This document shows, in pieces, positions 39,941 to 48,160 of a stretch of DNA of 64,000 nucleotides. Source of the stretch: a virus. Where the stretch lies: positions 1-64,000 of IMG/VR virus record IMGVR_UViG_3300035698_009252; one strand, given 5' to 3'. A program made the translations under genes and the position numbers. Positions within the stretch are counted from its first letter, which is position 1. Every line of letters starts with the position of its first letter. The notes beneath the pieces are model-generated. The model saw only the letters and a program-made list of their open reading frames with translations, searched no databases and was not told the origin of the DNA.

Positions 39941-40835
39941 TTACTCCTGCTCCCAATGTAGAGGTACTCACTAAAACATTCAGCCCCGATGTTCTATCGT
40001 TGAACGCATCTTCCATCTTCGCCCTGACTCCACTCTTGACTGATGCGTTATGAAATGCCGCCCGAATCCCAGCACCTCTCAGCTTTTTGACGATTGATGT
40101 TCCCGTTATCTTCGAGTGCACAAACACCAAGACCTTCCCCGACGACTCCCCAACCAAACGGACGGCCTCGTTTTCTTTTTCCTGATTGTCCCCCACAGGC
40201 AAATAGTCCACTTCTATCTTTGATGGCCTCCACGAACTCACGATACATTTGGTTTGCTTCCCGTTGAGAGTCTTCACCCATCGGGCCAACTCCATCGCGT
40301 TACCCATCGTTGCCGATAGCAAAACGAGCCGGACGGATGGGTTGATAGATGTAAGTCTCATCATTGACACCTCTACGGCCCCTCCCCTGCTCTTGTCATT
40401 CATCAAATGTGCCTCGTCATAGACAACACAAGACAGGCTTCTCATCCAACTCCGATAGGCCCTAGAACGGGTCTTCGCGTCGAAAGATTCACATGTCACA
40501 ACAGCGAGCCGTGCCGCTTCGTGGTCTTCCACCCCGGAACGCGAATCGGTAGACGACAGGACAACGCCATCGCCGTTAAGCTGTGGATTGTCCTTCCACT
40601 CCTGAAACTTCTCAGAGGCCAGACTTTTGAATGGGCACACGTAGGCAACCCGGCAATCCGCCCCCGTCTGGAGGTGAAAGCCGAAGCAACACTCCGCGAG
40701 CACAGTCTTCCCCGCCGCCGTAGCGAAGGACACAACGAGATTTACATCCTCATCCAAGAATGGCACAACCGCCTGTTGCGCCACGTTGTATTCTGCGAAG
40801 GGCGGCGTATAGTAAGAGAACGCCGTCGATTTCAT
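39930..40835 (-). CDS. SF2 (Ski2/Hel308-like) helicase, N-terminal half, 301 aa
   Basis: Contains motif I FATAAGKTVLAE at 37-48, Ia CPFKSLASEKF, II YDEAHLMND, III LLSATMGNA, IV KVLVFVHSK, and motif V LNVLVSTSTLGAGVNVG, immediately followed by a stop. RecA domain 1 is complete; domain 2 is cut before motif VI, which lies in the gene at 37946-38953. No intein sequence follows motif V. ATG overlaps the upstream TAA (TAATG). Alone it should not hydrolyse ATP well, since the arginine finger is in the other half. Confidence 0.85.
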   Translation of the reverse strand: MKSTAFSYYTPPFAEYNVAQQAVVPFLDEDVNLVVSFATAAGKTVLAECCFGFHLQTGADCRVAYVCPFKSLASEKFQEWKDNPQLNGDGVVLSSTDSRSGVEDHEAARLAVVTCESFDAKTRSRAYRSWMRSLSCVVYDEAHLMNDKSRGGAVEVSMMRLTSINPSVRLVLLSATMGNAMELARWVKTLNGKQTKCIVSSWRPSKIEVDYLPVGDNQEKENEAVRLVGESSGKVLVFVHSKITGTSIVKKLRGAGIRAAFHNASVKSGVRAKMEDAFNDRTSGLNVLVSTSTLGAGVNVG

Positions 40836-41260
40836 TACGATAGAGCCGCGAGAACCTCCTCCGCCTGCTCCACAGACTCGATGGAATCAAAGATTCTCTC
40901 GTAGTCCTTTGCCTCGATTTTCACGCGCCCGGTAGCGTTAGACTCCGTCACGAGCACCATCGTCTTGCCGTCTTTGACGAAGAAGTACCCAACGGCCTGC
41001 TTCCCGACTCTATCGGAACGGTCATACTTGCCCTCAAGGCTCTTAAGCAAATGCTTCAACGGCGAAATGGGCTCTTGTTCCTCCGTCCCGGCAGGTTGGG
41101 AATCCGCAGCACTTACAGGCTCTTCTGCGACAGACTCTCCACTCTCGCGTCTACCTGTAGAACGTTCGCATTCTTTCCTGATGTAACACCCCGCGCATTC
41201 CGGCGCAGACATGTCCCACATAACCCCGAAACAATCGGGCTGTTTACCTGCTGTTTCCAT
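40835..41260 (-). CDS. Protein with N-terminal CFG cysteine module, 141 aa
   Basis: Residues 9-31 (PDCFGVMWDMSAPECAGC then YIRKEC) form C-x11-C-x2-C-x5-C, the same module type as the SSB frameshift extension. A Pro/Glu-rich linker follows (residues 35-65), then a compact domain ending FDSIESVEQAEEVLAALS. Function unknown. AGGAGGAG precedes the ATG. The context, sigma factor upstream and helicase downstream, suggests DNA metabolism. Confidence 0.6.
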   Translation of the reverse strand: METAGKQPDCFGVMWDMSAPECAGCYIRKECERSTGRRESGESVAEEPVSAADSQPAGTEEQEPISPLKHLLKSLEGKYDRSDRVGKQAVGYFFVKDGKTMVLVTESNATGRVKIEAKDYERIFDSIESVEQAEEVLAALS

Positions 41261-41269
41261 ATCTCCTCC

Positions 41270-41995
41270 TTATCTGAACCTCTTCTGCATGAACGGCTGT
41301 ACCTTCTGGTGATAGAAGTTCATTGCCGTACCCCTTCCGACTTCCGAGACCAACGCTGCATGCGCTACGCAAACCCCACCCGGTATTGTCTTATCCTCCG
41401 GGTTGCCGAGTAAAGCATATACGAACGTTTTCCACTCCGGGTATTTCTCCCCCAACTCTCGTACGGCATCGGCAAACTCGCACGACAAGATAGCCCCGTA
41501 ATGAGTCTCCTCCGCTGGCTTGCGCTCCATATCCTCATCAGGATGGGAAACCAAATGGCTCGTAAGCTTCTGCGAACGCCGGTATTCCCTGTTGAGGACG
41601 TTGGAACAAAGACGCCACGCCCAGGTCGAGAACTTAGCCCTCTTGGAATCGTAGGTGTGCAGCTTCTTCCAAATCCGCTGGAAGCACTCCTGTGCCAAGT
41701 CCTCTTGATGCTCGATACAGGTTGTGGAGTACCGCGACGCCAACATCCCGACCATGCGTTCGATAGACTTGCAGAGTGCATCCGCGAAGTATTGCCTTGC
41801 GGGGTGAGGGGGAGCCTCCCCATTACGCTCTGCCACGATGGCAGAGACCATGAACTCTTGTGTGACGGGGAATCGAGTCCCGGCTTCCGGGCAATCGCCC
41901 AGTGAGAACTCCTGGAGACGAATGTCATCCAGCCATGTTTCCAGAATCTCATTTGCTTCTTCTGTGAAGCTGCATACGGTGCCTTTACGCTCCAT
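41270..41995 (-). CDS. Phage RNA polymerase sigma factor-like protein, 241 aa
   Basis: Residues 83-140 match sigma region 2: HQEDLAQECFQRIWKKLHTY, then KFSTWAWRLCSNVLNREYRR, the part that binds core polymerase and reads the -10 box. Residues 175-240 are compatible with a weak region 4 (FADAVRELGEKYPEWKTFVY; AALVSEVGRGTAMNF). Phages use such factors to redirect host polymerase. The leader carries bipartite element E and two palindromes, pointing to self- or cross-regulation. GGAGG is seven bases upstream of the ATG. Confidence 0.82.
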   Translation of the reverse strand: MERKGTVCSFTEEANEILETWLDDIRLQEFSLGDCPEAGTRFPVTQEFMVSAIVAERNGEAPPHPARQYFADALCKSIERMVGMLASRYSTTCIEHQEDLAQECFQRIWKKLHTYDSKRAKFSTWAWRLCSNVLNREYRRSQKLTSHLVSHPDEDMERKPAEETHYGAILSCEFADAVRELGEKYPEWKTFVYALLGNPEDKTIPGGVCVAHAALVSEVGRGTAMNFYHQKVQPFMQKRFR

Positions 41996-42013
41996 AGCGC
42001 CTACCTCCAGTTC

Positions 42014-42050
42014 GCCGATAATCGGCAGTTGTGTTTGGCCATAAATGGCC
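42014..42050. promoter_or_regulatory. Two small palindromes in the sigma gene leader
   Basis: GCCGAT-A-ATCGGC at 42014-42026 and GGCCAT-AA-ATGGCC at 42037-42050, both perfect and 23 bases apart start to start. They could be operators or paired RNA hairpins between element E and the ribosome site. Confidence 0.55.
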
Positions 42051-42087
42051 GAGCCTAGTTAGTTGCCTACAGTGGATAAGTTACCCA

Positions 42088-42115
42088 TTCATTGCCTGGG
42101 TGTCAACAAAATCTG
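42088..42115 (-). promoter_or_regulatory. Bipartite element, copy E (diverged), before the sigma gene
   Basis: Minus strand CAGATTTT, 12 bases, GCAATGAA followed by TGGGT. The second half and the spacing match copies A-D. A TTGACA hexamer lies in the spacer with a poor -10 (TAACTT) 17 bases on, so an ordinary promoter is an alternative reading. Confidence 0.55.
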
Positions 42116-42124
42116 GAATAAAAA

Positions 42125-43252
42125 TTATCGTCCTCCCAGAAAAGCCGAAAAGTCGGCATTCGCAAGGTTTTTCGGGTCCTTTCCCAGTGGAACGTGGCAC
42201 CGAATCAGGGTCCCCTTCCCATAGTTTCTGCTCAACCGTTCCTGCACCCGGTCGGTAATCATGCGCCCGGCACTGTCCCCATCAAACATTAGAGCAACCC
42301 GCTTCGGGGTTATTTCCGTAATAAGTGTGAATTGTCCCTCCCCCAAATAACCGCCCAGAATAGCCACGGCATTCGGGTAGCCCTCCTGCCACAACTTCAT
42401 TACCTCCCTGGGACCTTCTGTAATGAACAAGACATCGCATCCTTTCTCGCAATCGTCAAATCCAAACAGACAACCATCCGGCATGTGAGAATGAGGCCCA
42501 CCTCCCGCTATGAAATTGTCAGCATTGACGGATTTGCGGTAATCCTTGTCCTCCTTGAGGGGGTGCTCATCCAACCACCGCTCTTTGCCAAGGATGTCGA
42601 CGGCACAGTATCCAATCACTTCTCCCTTTTGCACGAAGGGGATAATTACCCGATTCGTATACCTTCCATACGTTCTTAGGAAAATCTTGTGATGGTCAAC
42701 TGTCGCGGATTGTATGTTCGTGGGATTCTTGCCTGGGGGATGCATGAAGAACTGATAAGCCTCGGGCGGCATGTACCTGTTCCCCATATCCCTCTTCACA
42801 CTCGATAGCCCCCGCACAGCTTTTACGTCCTCCCCTTCGACCCCGTGCTCCGAATACATAGATGGAGCAATTCGCTGTCGGAATTTTTTATTCTGTGCTA
42901 ACTGAAGAGACACCTCCGAGACATCCGCATCGGTTTGCATCAAGAATTTGACTGCCTCACGAGGGTGGCAGTCAAGCATCCTGCTTGCTATCCAGACAAG
43001 GTTGCTTCCACGCCCCTCCGTGAAGCAAATGGATTCGCCCGTTTCGGTATTGACGAACCAATTCGGGTCCGAGGACTCCCGGCCAACAAACATGGCATGG
43101 TCCGGGCACTTGGCCCGAACCTCACCGCCATGAGTGGATATCTCTTCAACGCCCAGCTTGTGAAGAATGGGAATAACGTCAACCGATGGCATGAGCCAAT
43201 CGATTTTCTTATACCGCAACCGTTCCCGGACGCTGAGATTATGTTCGGACAT
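42125..43252 (-). CDS. DnaG-type primase (TOPRIM), 375 aa
   Basis: Makes RNA primers for replication. Near residue 49, KCPDHAMFVGRESS with a Cys in ESICFTEGRG resembles a reduced CHC2-type zinc domain. Residues 270-345 are TOPRIM: VLFITEGPREVMKLWQEG with the catalytic Glu, then RVALMFDGDSAGR with the Asp-x-Asp. There is no helicase-binding C-terminal domain; the DnaB-like helicase is separate at 44323. Start at 43252 with GAGGGG upstream. Confidence 0.85.
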   Translation of the reverse strand: MSEHNLSVRERLRYKKIDWLMPSVDVIPILHKLGVEEISTHGGEVRAKCPDHAMFVGRESSDPNWFVNTETGESICFTEGRGSNLVWIASRMLDCHPREAVKFLMQTDADVSEVSLQLAQNKKFRQRIAPSMYSEHGVEGEDVKAVRGLSSVKRDMGNRYMPPEAYQFFMHPPGKNPTNIQSATVDHHKIFLRTYGRYTNRVIIPFVQKGEVIGYCAVDILGKERWLDEHPLKEDKDYRKSVNADNFIAGGGPHSHMPDGCLFGFDDCEKGCDVLFITEGPREVMKLWQEGYPNAVAILGGYLGEGQFTLITEITPKRVALMFDGDSAGRMITDRVQERLSRNYGKGTLIRCHVPLGKDPKNLANADFSAFLGGR

Positions 43253-43271
43253 TTCAGCCCCTCATGTGGCC

Positions 43272-44249
43272 TCAGCAGCCCGTGTAGTAACGACGGCGCA
43301 ATACCGGGTCATAAGCCGTGAACTCGTCATTCTCGTTTACGTCCTGCTCGATGAACTCGATAGCGTCCACCATATCCACATCCATACGGACGATGGACTG
43401 AAGAATAAGGGCCTCACGAGTCGCCGGAGTAACCCCATTCCCATCAAAAGACGTAACCGCGTGCAACAGCCGGATAACGACTTCCTGGCTTGGAGCGTTA
43501 CCTTGCTTGTTCAGGGCCGTAATAACCCGCTTGAGGGCCGACGAGACACGGGTCATGGTCAGGTTGTTCAGCCCGAGCAAAACACCGCGCTTGGTTTCAA
43601 CCGGGACACAATCCTGAAACTCGTAAGCATCAATAGCCCCGATGCGATACAAGAGTGACGATGCGAGGAGAATCACCTTGTCTTCGTCCTCCAGCCGATA
43701 ACCGCCCATCGTCTTCAAACACACGTCGGCAACCCGAACAGTACAGGCTAACAAGCCGCCTTGCCGCCCGTAGTGCGTTCCGATACCACCCGGCGCGACC
43801 ACAAACTTGTCGAAGAACTTGGAATTGCCATAGACTTCATCCACGAGCATACCCGCCGTTTCGTCCCCCGTCGACGTTTCCAGTTTCTTCAGCTCCTCCC
43901 GGATTTCATCGAAGCGTTCGGCGCACTGGTCCATGTCATCGTAGACTGGGATGTAGTCGGAAAGGTCGTCCGGCTGCGCCACAATCTCGATATTCTTGGC
44001 GATAATGCTCGGACTACCCATGTACTCCTCGACATTGGCCACCACGAATACCCAGTTCCCTTTCAAGAGCCCATCAATGGTTCCCCAGAACTTCACGAAC
44101 CGGGAGCCGGACTTGTCCCTCAAGACAAGGTCCAGGTAATCCTTTTGTGTTTTGGTCTGCTTGACGAACGCCTTCTCGACGTAATAGACTCCCTCAAACG
44201 TTGTCCCGATGTTTTGATGCCCGATAAGGGCATGCGCCTGTGTTGTCAT
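43272..44249 (-). CDS. YhaM-like OB-fold/HD protein with degenerate HD site, 325 aa
   Basis: Residues 20-95 form an OB-fold (YYVEKAFVKQTKTQKDYLDL), as in YhaM-type 3'-5' exoribonucleases. The next domain keeps the outline GTHYGRQGGLLACTVRVADV and VILLASSLLYRIGAID, but the usual LLEHT and LLHDIGK are changed to LLACT and LLYRIG, so the metal-binding His and His-Asp pair are gone. Likely a nucleic-acid-binding protein without the nuclease reaction. AAGGAGG precedes the ATG; three 9-bp repeats and a TATAAT box lie upstream. Confidence 0.72.
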   Translation of the reverse strand: MTTQAHALIGHQNIGTTFEGVYYVEKAFVKQTKTQKDYLDLVLRDKSGSRFVKFWGTIDGLLKGNWVFVVANVEEYMGSPSIIAKNIEIVAQPDDLSDYIPVYDDMDQCAERFDEIREELKKLETSTGDETAGMLVDEVYGNSKFFDKFVVAPGGIGTHYGRQGGLLACTVRVADVCLKTMGGYRLEDEDKVILLASSLLYRIGAIDAYEFQDCVPVETKRGVLLGLNNLTMTRVSSALKRVITALNKQGNAPSQEVVIRLLHAVTSFDGNGVTPATREALILQSIVRMDVDMVDAIEFIEQDVNENDEFTAYDPVLRRRYYTGC

Positions 44250-44273
44250 CCTGCCTCCTTAGCCTAGTTTTGT

Positions 44274-44303
44274 GCCAACATTGCCAACATTGCCCGCATT
44301 GCC
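44274..44303 (-). repeat. Tandem 9-bp repeats next to a promoter box
   Basis: Plus strand GCCAACATT, GCCAACATT, GCCCGCATT, GCC: three and one third copies. They begin two bases after the TATAAT box, so they would cover the transcription start. Fits an operator; GCAATG is also the second half of the bipartite element. Confidence 0.75.
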
Positions 44304-44305
44304 TT

Positions 44306-44311
44306 ATTATA
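44306..44311 (-). promoter_or_regulatory. Candidate promoter box for the YhaM-like gene
   Basis: Minus strand GGAGTG-TATAAT-AAGGCAATG, 56 bases before the ATG at 44249. Its GTGTATAAT core equals that of 13250, 31269 and 47678. Confidence 0.55.
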
Positions 44312-44322
44312 CACTCCAGCCC

Positions 44323-45909
44323 CTATCCGGTGTTGCCCTTTTTTGCCCGAATCTGTCGGATTTTGGATATCATCGTAAAGGAAGCCTTCCTGTGCTCCAT
44401 GGGAATCTGGTCCAGCACCTGGGGTGGCTCTTTTTCCGGGGCAACAACCCCGTCAGCGTCGTCCTGAATCGCAGAAGCCACCTCCGCCGCCTGGGAGTCA
44501 TCCGCGACTCCCCCATCCTTCTGAATGAGATTTTCGGCATCGGCCTCGTTTTTCGGGTCGCCCTTTGCCCCTTCGCCTGGGATTTCCTCAATTCTGCCGA
44601 TTCTTACGCGATGCTTGGCCCGATACCAGAAGGGAGGCCCATCACGATTCTTCTTAACATCACACAGCCAATACACATCCCGCTCCCATTCCTGCCGGTC
44701 AACCTGTTTCTCATCCTTGCCGGTTTCGGTAATGAGCATGAATGTATTAGCCACATGCACTTGGGCCTTGGAGCCGTATACGTCCAGCCTATTTCCTCGT
44801 TTTCCACGCTCCTGTTTCTTCATCACCTCTGTTGCGGCCTGGGTCGGGACAAGAACCGGTAAGCGCAACATACGAGCCAGCTCCTTACAATCGGCAGCCG
44901 CCTTCTTCTGCTCATCGTTCTCTCCCCACGTCTTCTCGATAGGCTTTACGTTAGGCAGATGGTCAATGATGATGAGTCCAATCTTGATGCCTCGGGCTTC
45001 ACACTGCCTGTATGCCTGTTCCGCAAGCGTAATCTCGGTAAACGCAGGAACCTCTTTGATGAAAACACGGCCATGTTTCCAGCTCTGCATAAACCTGCGC
45101 CACTTCTCAAGGTTCTCGTCTGTAATCTCGCCACGCTTGAAGTCCAGATACGGAATCTCCGTGAAGTTTGCATCAAATTTGTGCTCAACTTGCTCCAAGT
45201 ATTCCTCATTAGCCACGTGGAGAACATTTGCTCCAGGATTGAGCATGACCACGTTCATTTCCACTTGCCGAACGAACGTAGATTTCCCGGTACCGGTAAG
45301 CCCGGCAACAAGGGTCAACTCCCCTGGGAATAGTCCTCCCGTCGTATTGTCGAACATGTCGAAGCCAGTCGCCAGGCCCTTGTACTTGTCCGGGTTTTTC
45401 CTCTTATCCAGAAGCGTTTGCTCCCGCTTCTTATAGTCCGTCAACTCTACCAACGGCCTCTCATCCTTGACCCCACTGATAGCAAGAGACTGTCTCTTAA
45501 GAAGGGTCAATGCATCTGCTATCTGCCCTCCCTCAAGAAGAACGTCGACATTCGCCCCGAGCTTCAGGATTTCGCGCCCCGTATCTGCCTCTTCCAACTT
45601 TTGAAGAAGCACCTCTGGTGGGTCTTGCGTCGTTACACCATCAACAAGATTCCATTCCCCAATGAAATACTGCTGGTCACTACCCTCTACCCGCTTTCCC
45701 ACCTCATACTCAAACACCTTCTTGGTTGCTAATTGGCCCGCTGTGTTAATAGACGAGGTTAACACCTCTAGAATGAACTTCCGTTCCACGCTTGTGAAAA
45801 GGTTTTCCTTAACACGGTGAATATAGCGTCGAGACTGAATGACGCTTGTGATAAGAATCTTGAGTAAAGAGCGCTCAAGTTCAACGGTGTAGTCAAATGA
45901 TGTAGGCAT
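44323..45909 (-). CDS. DnaB-type replicative helicase, 528 aa
   Basis: Unwinds the fork ahead of the polymerase. GLATGFDMFDNTTGGLFPGE introduces the RecA core; Walker A is GLTGTGKST at 203-211; IKIGLIIIDHLPNV is Walker B; LARMLRLPVLVPTQ and DVYGSKAQVHVANTFMLI are the DnaB H3/H4 motifs. The N-terminal 150 residues form the collar domain. The last 60 residues are acidic and flexible. The ATG overlaps the SNF2-like stop (TAATG). Confidence 0.92.
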   Translation of the reverse strand: MPTSFDYTVELERSLLKILITSVIQSRRYIHRVKENLFTSVERKFILEVLTSSINTAGQLATKKVFEYEVGKRVEGSDQQYFIGEWNLVDGVTTQDPPEVLLQKLEEADTGREILKLGANVDVLLEGGQIADALTLLKRQSLAISGVKDERPLVELTDYKKREQTLLDKRKNPDKYKGLATGFDMFDNTTGGLFPGELTLVAGLTGTGKSTFVRQVEMNVVMLNPGANVLHVANEEYLEQVEHKFDANFTEIPYLDFKRGEITDENLEKWRRFMQSWKHGRVFIKEVPAFTEITLAEQAYRQCEARGIKIGLIIIDHLPNVKPIEKTWGENDEQKKAAADCKELARMLRLPVLVPTQAATEVMKKQERGKRGNRLDVYGSKAQVHVANTFMLITETGKDEKQVDRQEWERDVYWLCDVKKNRDGPPFWYRAKHRVRIGRIEEIPGEGAKGDPKNEADAENLIQKDGGVADDSQAAEVASAIQDDADGVVAPEKEPPQVLDQIPMEHRKASFTMISKIRQIRAKKGNTG

Positions 45910-47660
45910 TAGAGAAGTTTAGCCAAATCTTTAGGGCCAAGCCGTCGCAAAACCGCATCTTCGGTATTGTCGCCAAGGACTTGAGCCGTGACCCTGTTTT
46001 TATGATAGATGACAGACCTGATACGCTCTTCAATCGTATTCCGGCAAACGAAATTCACCACAGTGACAACCTCTTTCTGTCCGATTCGATGCGCCCGGTC
46101 CTCCCTCTGAGACATAATCGAGGGGGACCAGAAATCATCATAGTTGATAACGTAACTCGCAGCTTGAAGATTCAATCCGGTAGACATCGCATCTGTGCCA
46201 ACCATCATATCGATAGCCAGGTCATCCTTAAAAGTGGCCTGCATATCGGCCCGCTCTTTCTTCGGAGTATCACCATCAATTCTAAGGTAATTCAGACCCA
46301 TGTCATGCATCAAAACCACAAGGATGTCCAGCATCCCCTTATATTGACTGAAAAGTAGGGCTTTGTTCCCATTATGGAGTACTATTTCTTCCAGAATTTC
46401 CTTCAAAGCATCCATCTTTGAGGTTTTCTTGCAAGTGTCATCCACCATTGCCGGGTAGTTACAAAACTGCTTACACCGGATAAGGGCGACGATGGCCTGG
46501 GCATCCTCGGTTGCCTTGTGGCCACCATCAGCAATGGCTTTGTATATCTTCCGCTCCGCCGGGGACAAGAGCACTATACGGTTCTCGTAAATCTTGTCCG
46601 GCAAGTCCTTAAGCACCTCTTTCTTCATACGTCGAATGAAAAACGGCTGAATACGCTCTGTTACTTCGCCCAGCCGCCTATACCCTGTCACCTTGCCCCA
46701 GAAATCAGTTTCCACATGCCGTTGGAAGAAACGGGTTTTTGAGCCAAGAAGTCCGGGAGCTACCCAATCCATGATACTGTGCAGCTCCTCCAGCTTGCCA
46801 TCCATAGGTGTGCCTGTCAGCGCCATTCTAAAATGCGACCGGAGCCTCTTCACATTCCGGGTGCGCTTGGAGGCATGGTTTCTGATAGCCTGCGCCTCGT
46901 CCACGGCCACGAAATCCCACATTCGCCTGCGAACTGCCCCAAGAATTCTACCCCTTTTCTCCGCTGCCGCCTTCATTTTGAGTTTCCGAGCAACCACTTC
47001 CGGCTTGTCGGACTTCTTTGGTTCGTAATTACGGCCCCCAAAGAGGTCCTCCAGAATCAGTTCGAAGTTGACCACGTAGAAAAACACGTCATCCCGAAGC
47101 CACTGTGCGATGCGCTCGTCCGGGGAGCCGTCAATCACTACATACTTCTCATTCGTGAATTTCTCTATCTCTAGGGGCCAGTTGTACTTAAGGGAAGCCG
47201 GGGTGATGCACAAGGCATTACGGGCCATCCCCTTGTCCTTCAGGTAGAGAGCCGTGGCAAGGGCCTGGAGAGTTTTCCCCAGTCCCATTTCGTCGGAATT
47301 AAGGACACCGGTGCCATTGATGATGGCGAACATGATACCATAACGCTGGTAGTTGTACGGGGAGCCGGTCAGCCCCGGCACTCGGAGCCGAATGGGAACG
47401 TCCTGCTTGGACATCTGGTGGAGCCGAATCAGGTGGGCCTCTTTCCCTTCCTGGACCTTGACATGCTCTTCGATATCCGGGGCAACCCCCACGGATGGCA
47501 TGTGTTTCAAAAGGAAACGAAGGTTATAGAGGGTAAATGTGATGCGCCAAACCTTCGATATGGGGTCCCAGTGTCCCCCGATATCGCTAACGATTTTGCG
47601 CTCGTCGTAACAATCCTCTATGACAATTGTGTTGGCACCATCGACGGACAAATACGGCAT
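45909..47660 (-). CDS. SNF2-type SF2 helicase/translocase, 583 aa
   Basis: Motifs: Q/I NYQRYGIMFAII and SDEMGLGKTLQALAT (Walker A 123-130), II VAVDEAQAIRNHASK, III ALTGTPMDGKLEEL, V MMVGTDAMSTGLNLQAASYV, VI MSQREDRAHRIGQ. The first 60 residues (GHWDPISKVWRITFTLYNLR) resemble the small domain preceding SMARCAL1-like proteins. Such phage translocases remodel forks or displace proteins. A TATAAT box lies 17 bases before the ATG. Confidence 0.92.
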   Translation of the reverse strand: MPYLSVDGANTIVIEDCYDERKIVSDIGGHWDPISKVWRITFTLYNLRFLLKHMPSVGVAPDIEEHVKVQEGKEAHLIRLHQMSKQDVPIRLRVPGLTGSPYNYQRYGIMFAIINGTGVLNSDEMGLGKTLQALATALYLKDKGMARNALCITPASLKYNWPLEIEKFTNEKYVVIDGSPDERIAQWLRDDVFFYVVNFELILEDLFGGRNYEPKKSDKPEVVARKLKMKAAAEKRGRILGAVRRRMWDFVAVDEAQAIRNHASKRTRNVKRLRSHFRMALTGTPMDGKLEELHSIMDWVAPGLLGSKTRFFQRHVETDFWGKVTGYRRLGEVTERIQPFFIRRMKKEVLKDLPDKIYENRIVLLSPAERKIYKAIADGGHKATEDAQAIVALIRCKQFCNYPAMVDDTCKKTSKMDALKEILEEIVLHNGNKALLFSQYKGMLDILVVLMHDMGLNYLRIDGDTPKKERADMQATFKDDLAIDMMVGTDAMSTGLNLQAASYVINYDDFWSPSIMSQREDRAHRIGQKEVVTVVNFVCRNTIEERIRSVIYHKNRVTAQVLGDNTEDAVLRRLGPKDLAKLL

Positions 47661-47677
47661 CTCATTCTCCTCCCCCG

Positions 47678-47683
47678 ATTATA
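47678..47683 (-). promoter_or_regulatory. Candidate promoter box for the SNF2-like gene
   Basis: Minus strand CCCCCGGTG-TATAAT-CGGGGG, with a 6-bp inverted repeat CCCCCG/CGGGGG framing GTGTATAAT. The ATG at 47660 is 17 bases downstream. Confidence 0.58.
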
Positions 47684-47692
47684 CACCGGGGG

Positions 47693-48160
47693 TCAGCTTC
47701 CGGGCTGAAGAAGATTGAGTATTCCTTCCAAAACCGTATATGTCTTGACTGCCACCGTGGTCAGGGCGACATCGAAGATGTACTGGTCCTCCAGGGAAGC
47801 CGTATCCGCCGGGAGGATATAGAAGAAGCACTCTCCCTCGTCAGCAGCCCCGATGGCCCCCTCCGCAGCAACAGCCGTACTCTTGGTGAAGATGACGGCC
47901 CCACCGGCTTCCTTCCTCACGGTCAAGACAAGCGTGGTTCCTGTCAGGTCCACGACATTAAGGTCTTCGTCTTTGATGTACACCCGGAGCGTCCGGTCGT
48001 TACCAATATACAAGTCTACTCGGAAATGAGGCACGTTCTTCCCTCCTTCTGTCGAATGAAAATAGTTCACCGTCCCGCACATCTGTGTCTCAGGAACGGC
48101 AATGCCTGTCAGCTCCCCCGGACGGAGGAGGCTGGTGTCATAAATGACGTTCGCTCCCAT
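47693..48160 (-). CDS. Tail/baseplate-type Ig-like protein, 155 aa
   Basis: Start at 48160, with AGGAG ten bases upstream (MGANVIYDTSLLRPGELTGI). Residues 48-150 show strands typical of the N-terminal domain of BppU-like baseplate proteins: DLNVVDLTGTTLVLTVRKEA, CFFYILPADTASLEDQYIFD, then VLEGILNLL. Last gene of the tail block before the replication genes. Family match is by pattern only. Confidence 0.6.
   Translation of the reverse strand: MGANVIYDTSLLRPGELTGIAVPETQMCGTVNYFHSTEGGKNVPHFRVDLYIGNDRTLRVYIKDEDLNVVDLTGTTLVLTVRKEAGGAVIFTKSTAVAAEGAIGAADEGECFFYILPADTASLEDQYIFDVALTTVAVKTYTVLEGILNLLQPGS

Noticed and set aside
41314-41345. Further copy of the bipartite element
   Set aside because: TTCATTGC is followed at 12 bases by a poor match and lies inside the sigma coding region.
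42100-42107. Standard sigma-70 promoter before the sigma gene (TTGACA)
   Set aside because: The -35 is perfect, but the -10 at 17 bases (TAACTT) matches only three of six; kept as an alternative to element E, not listed separately.
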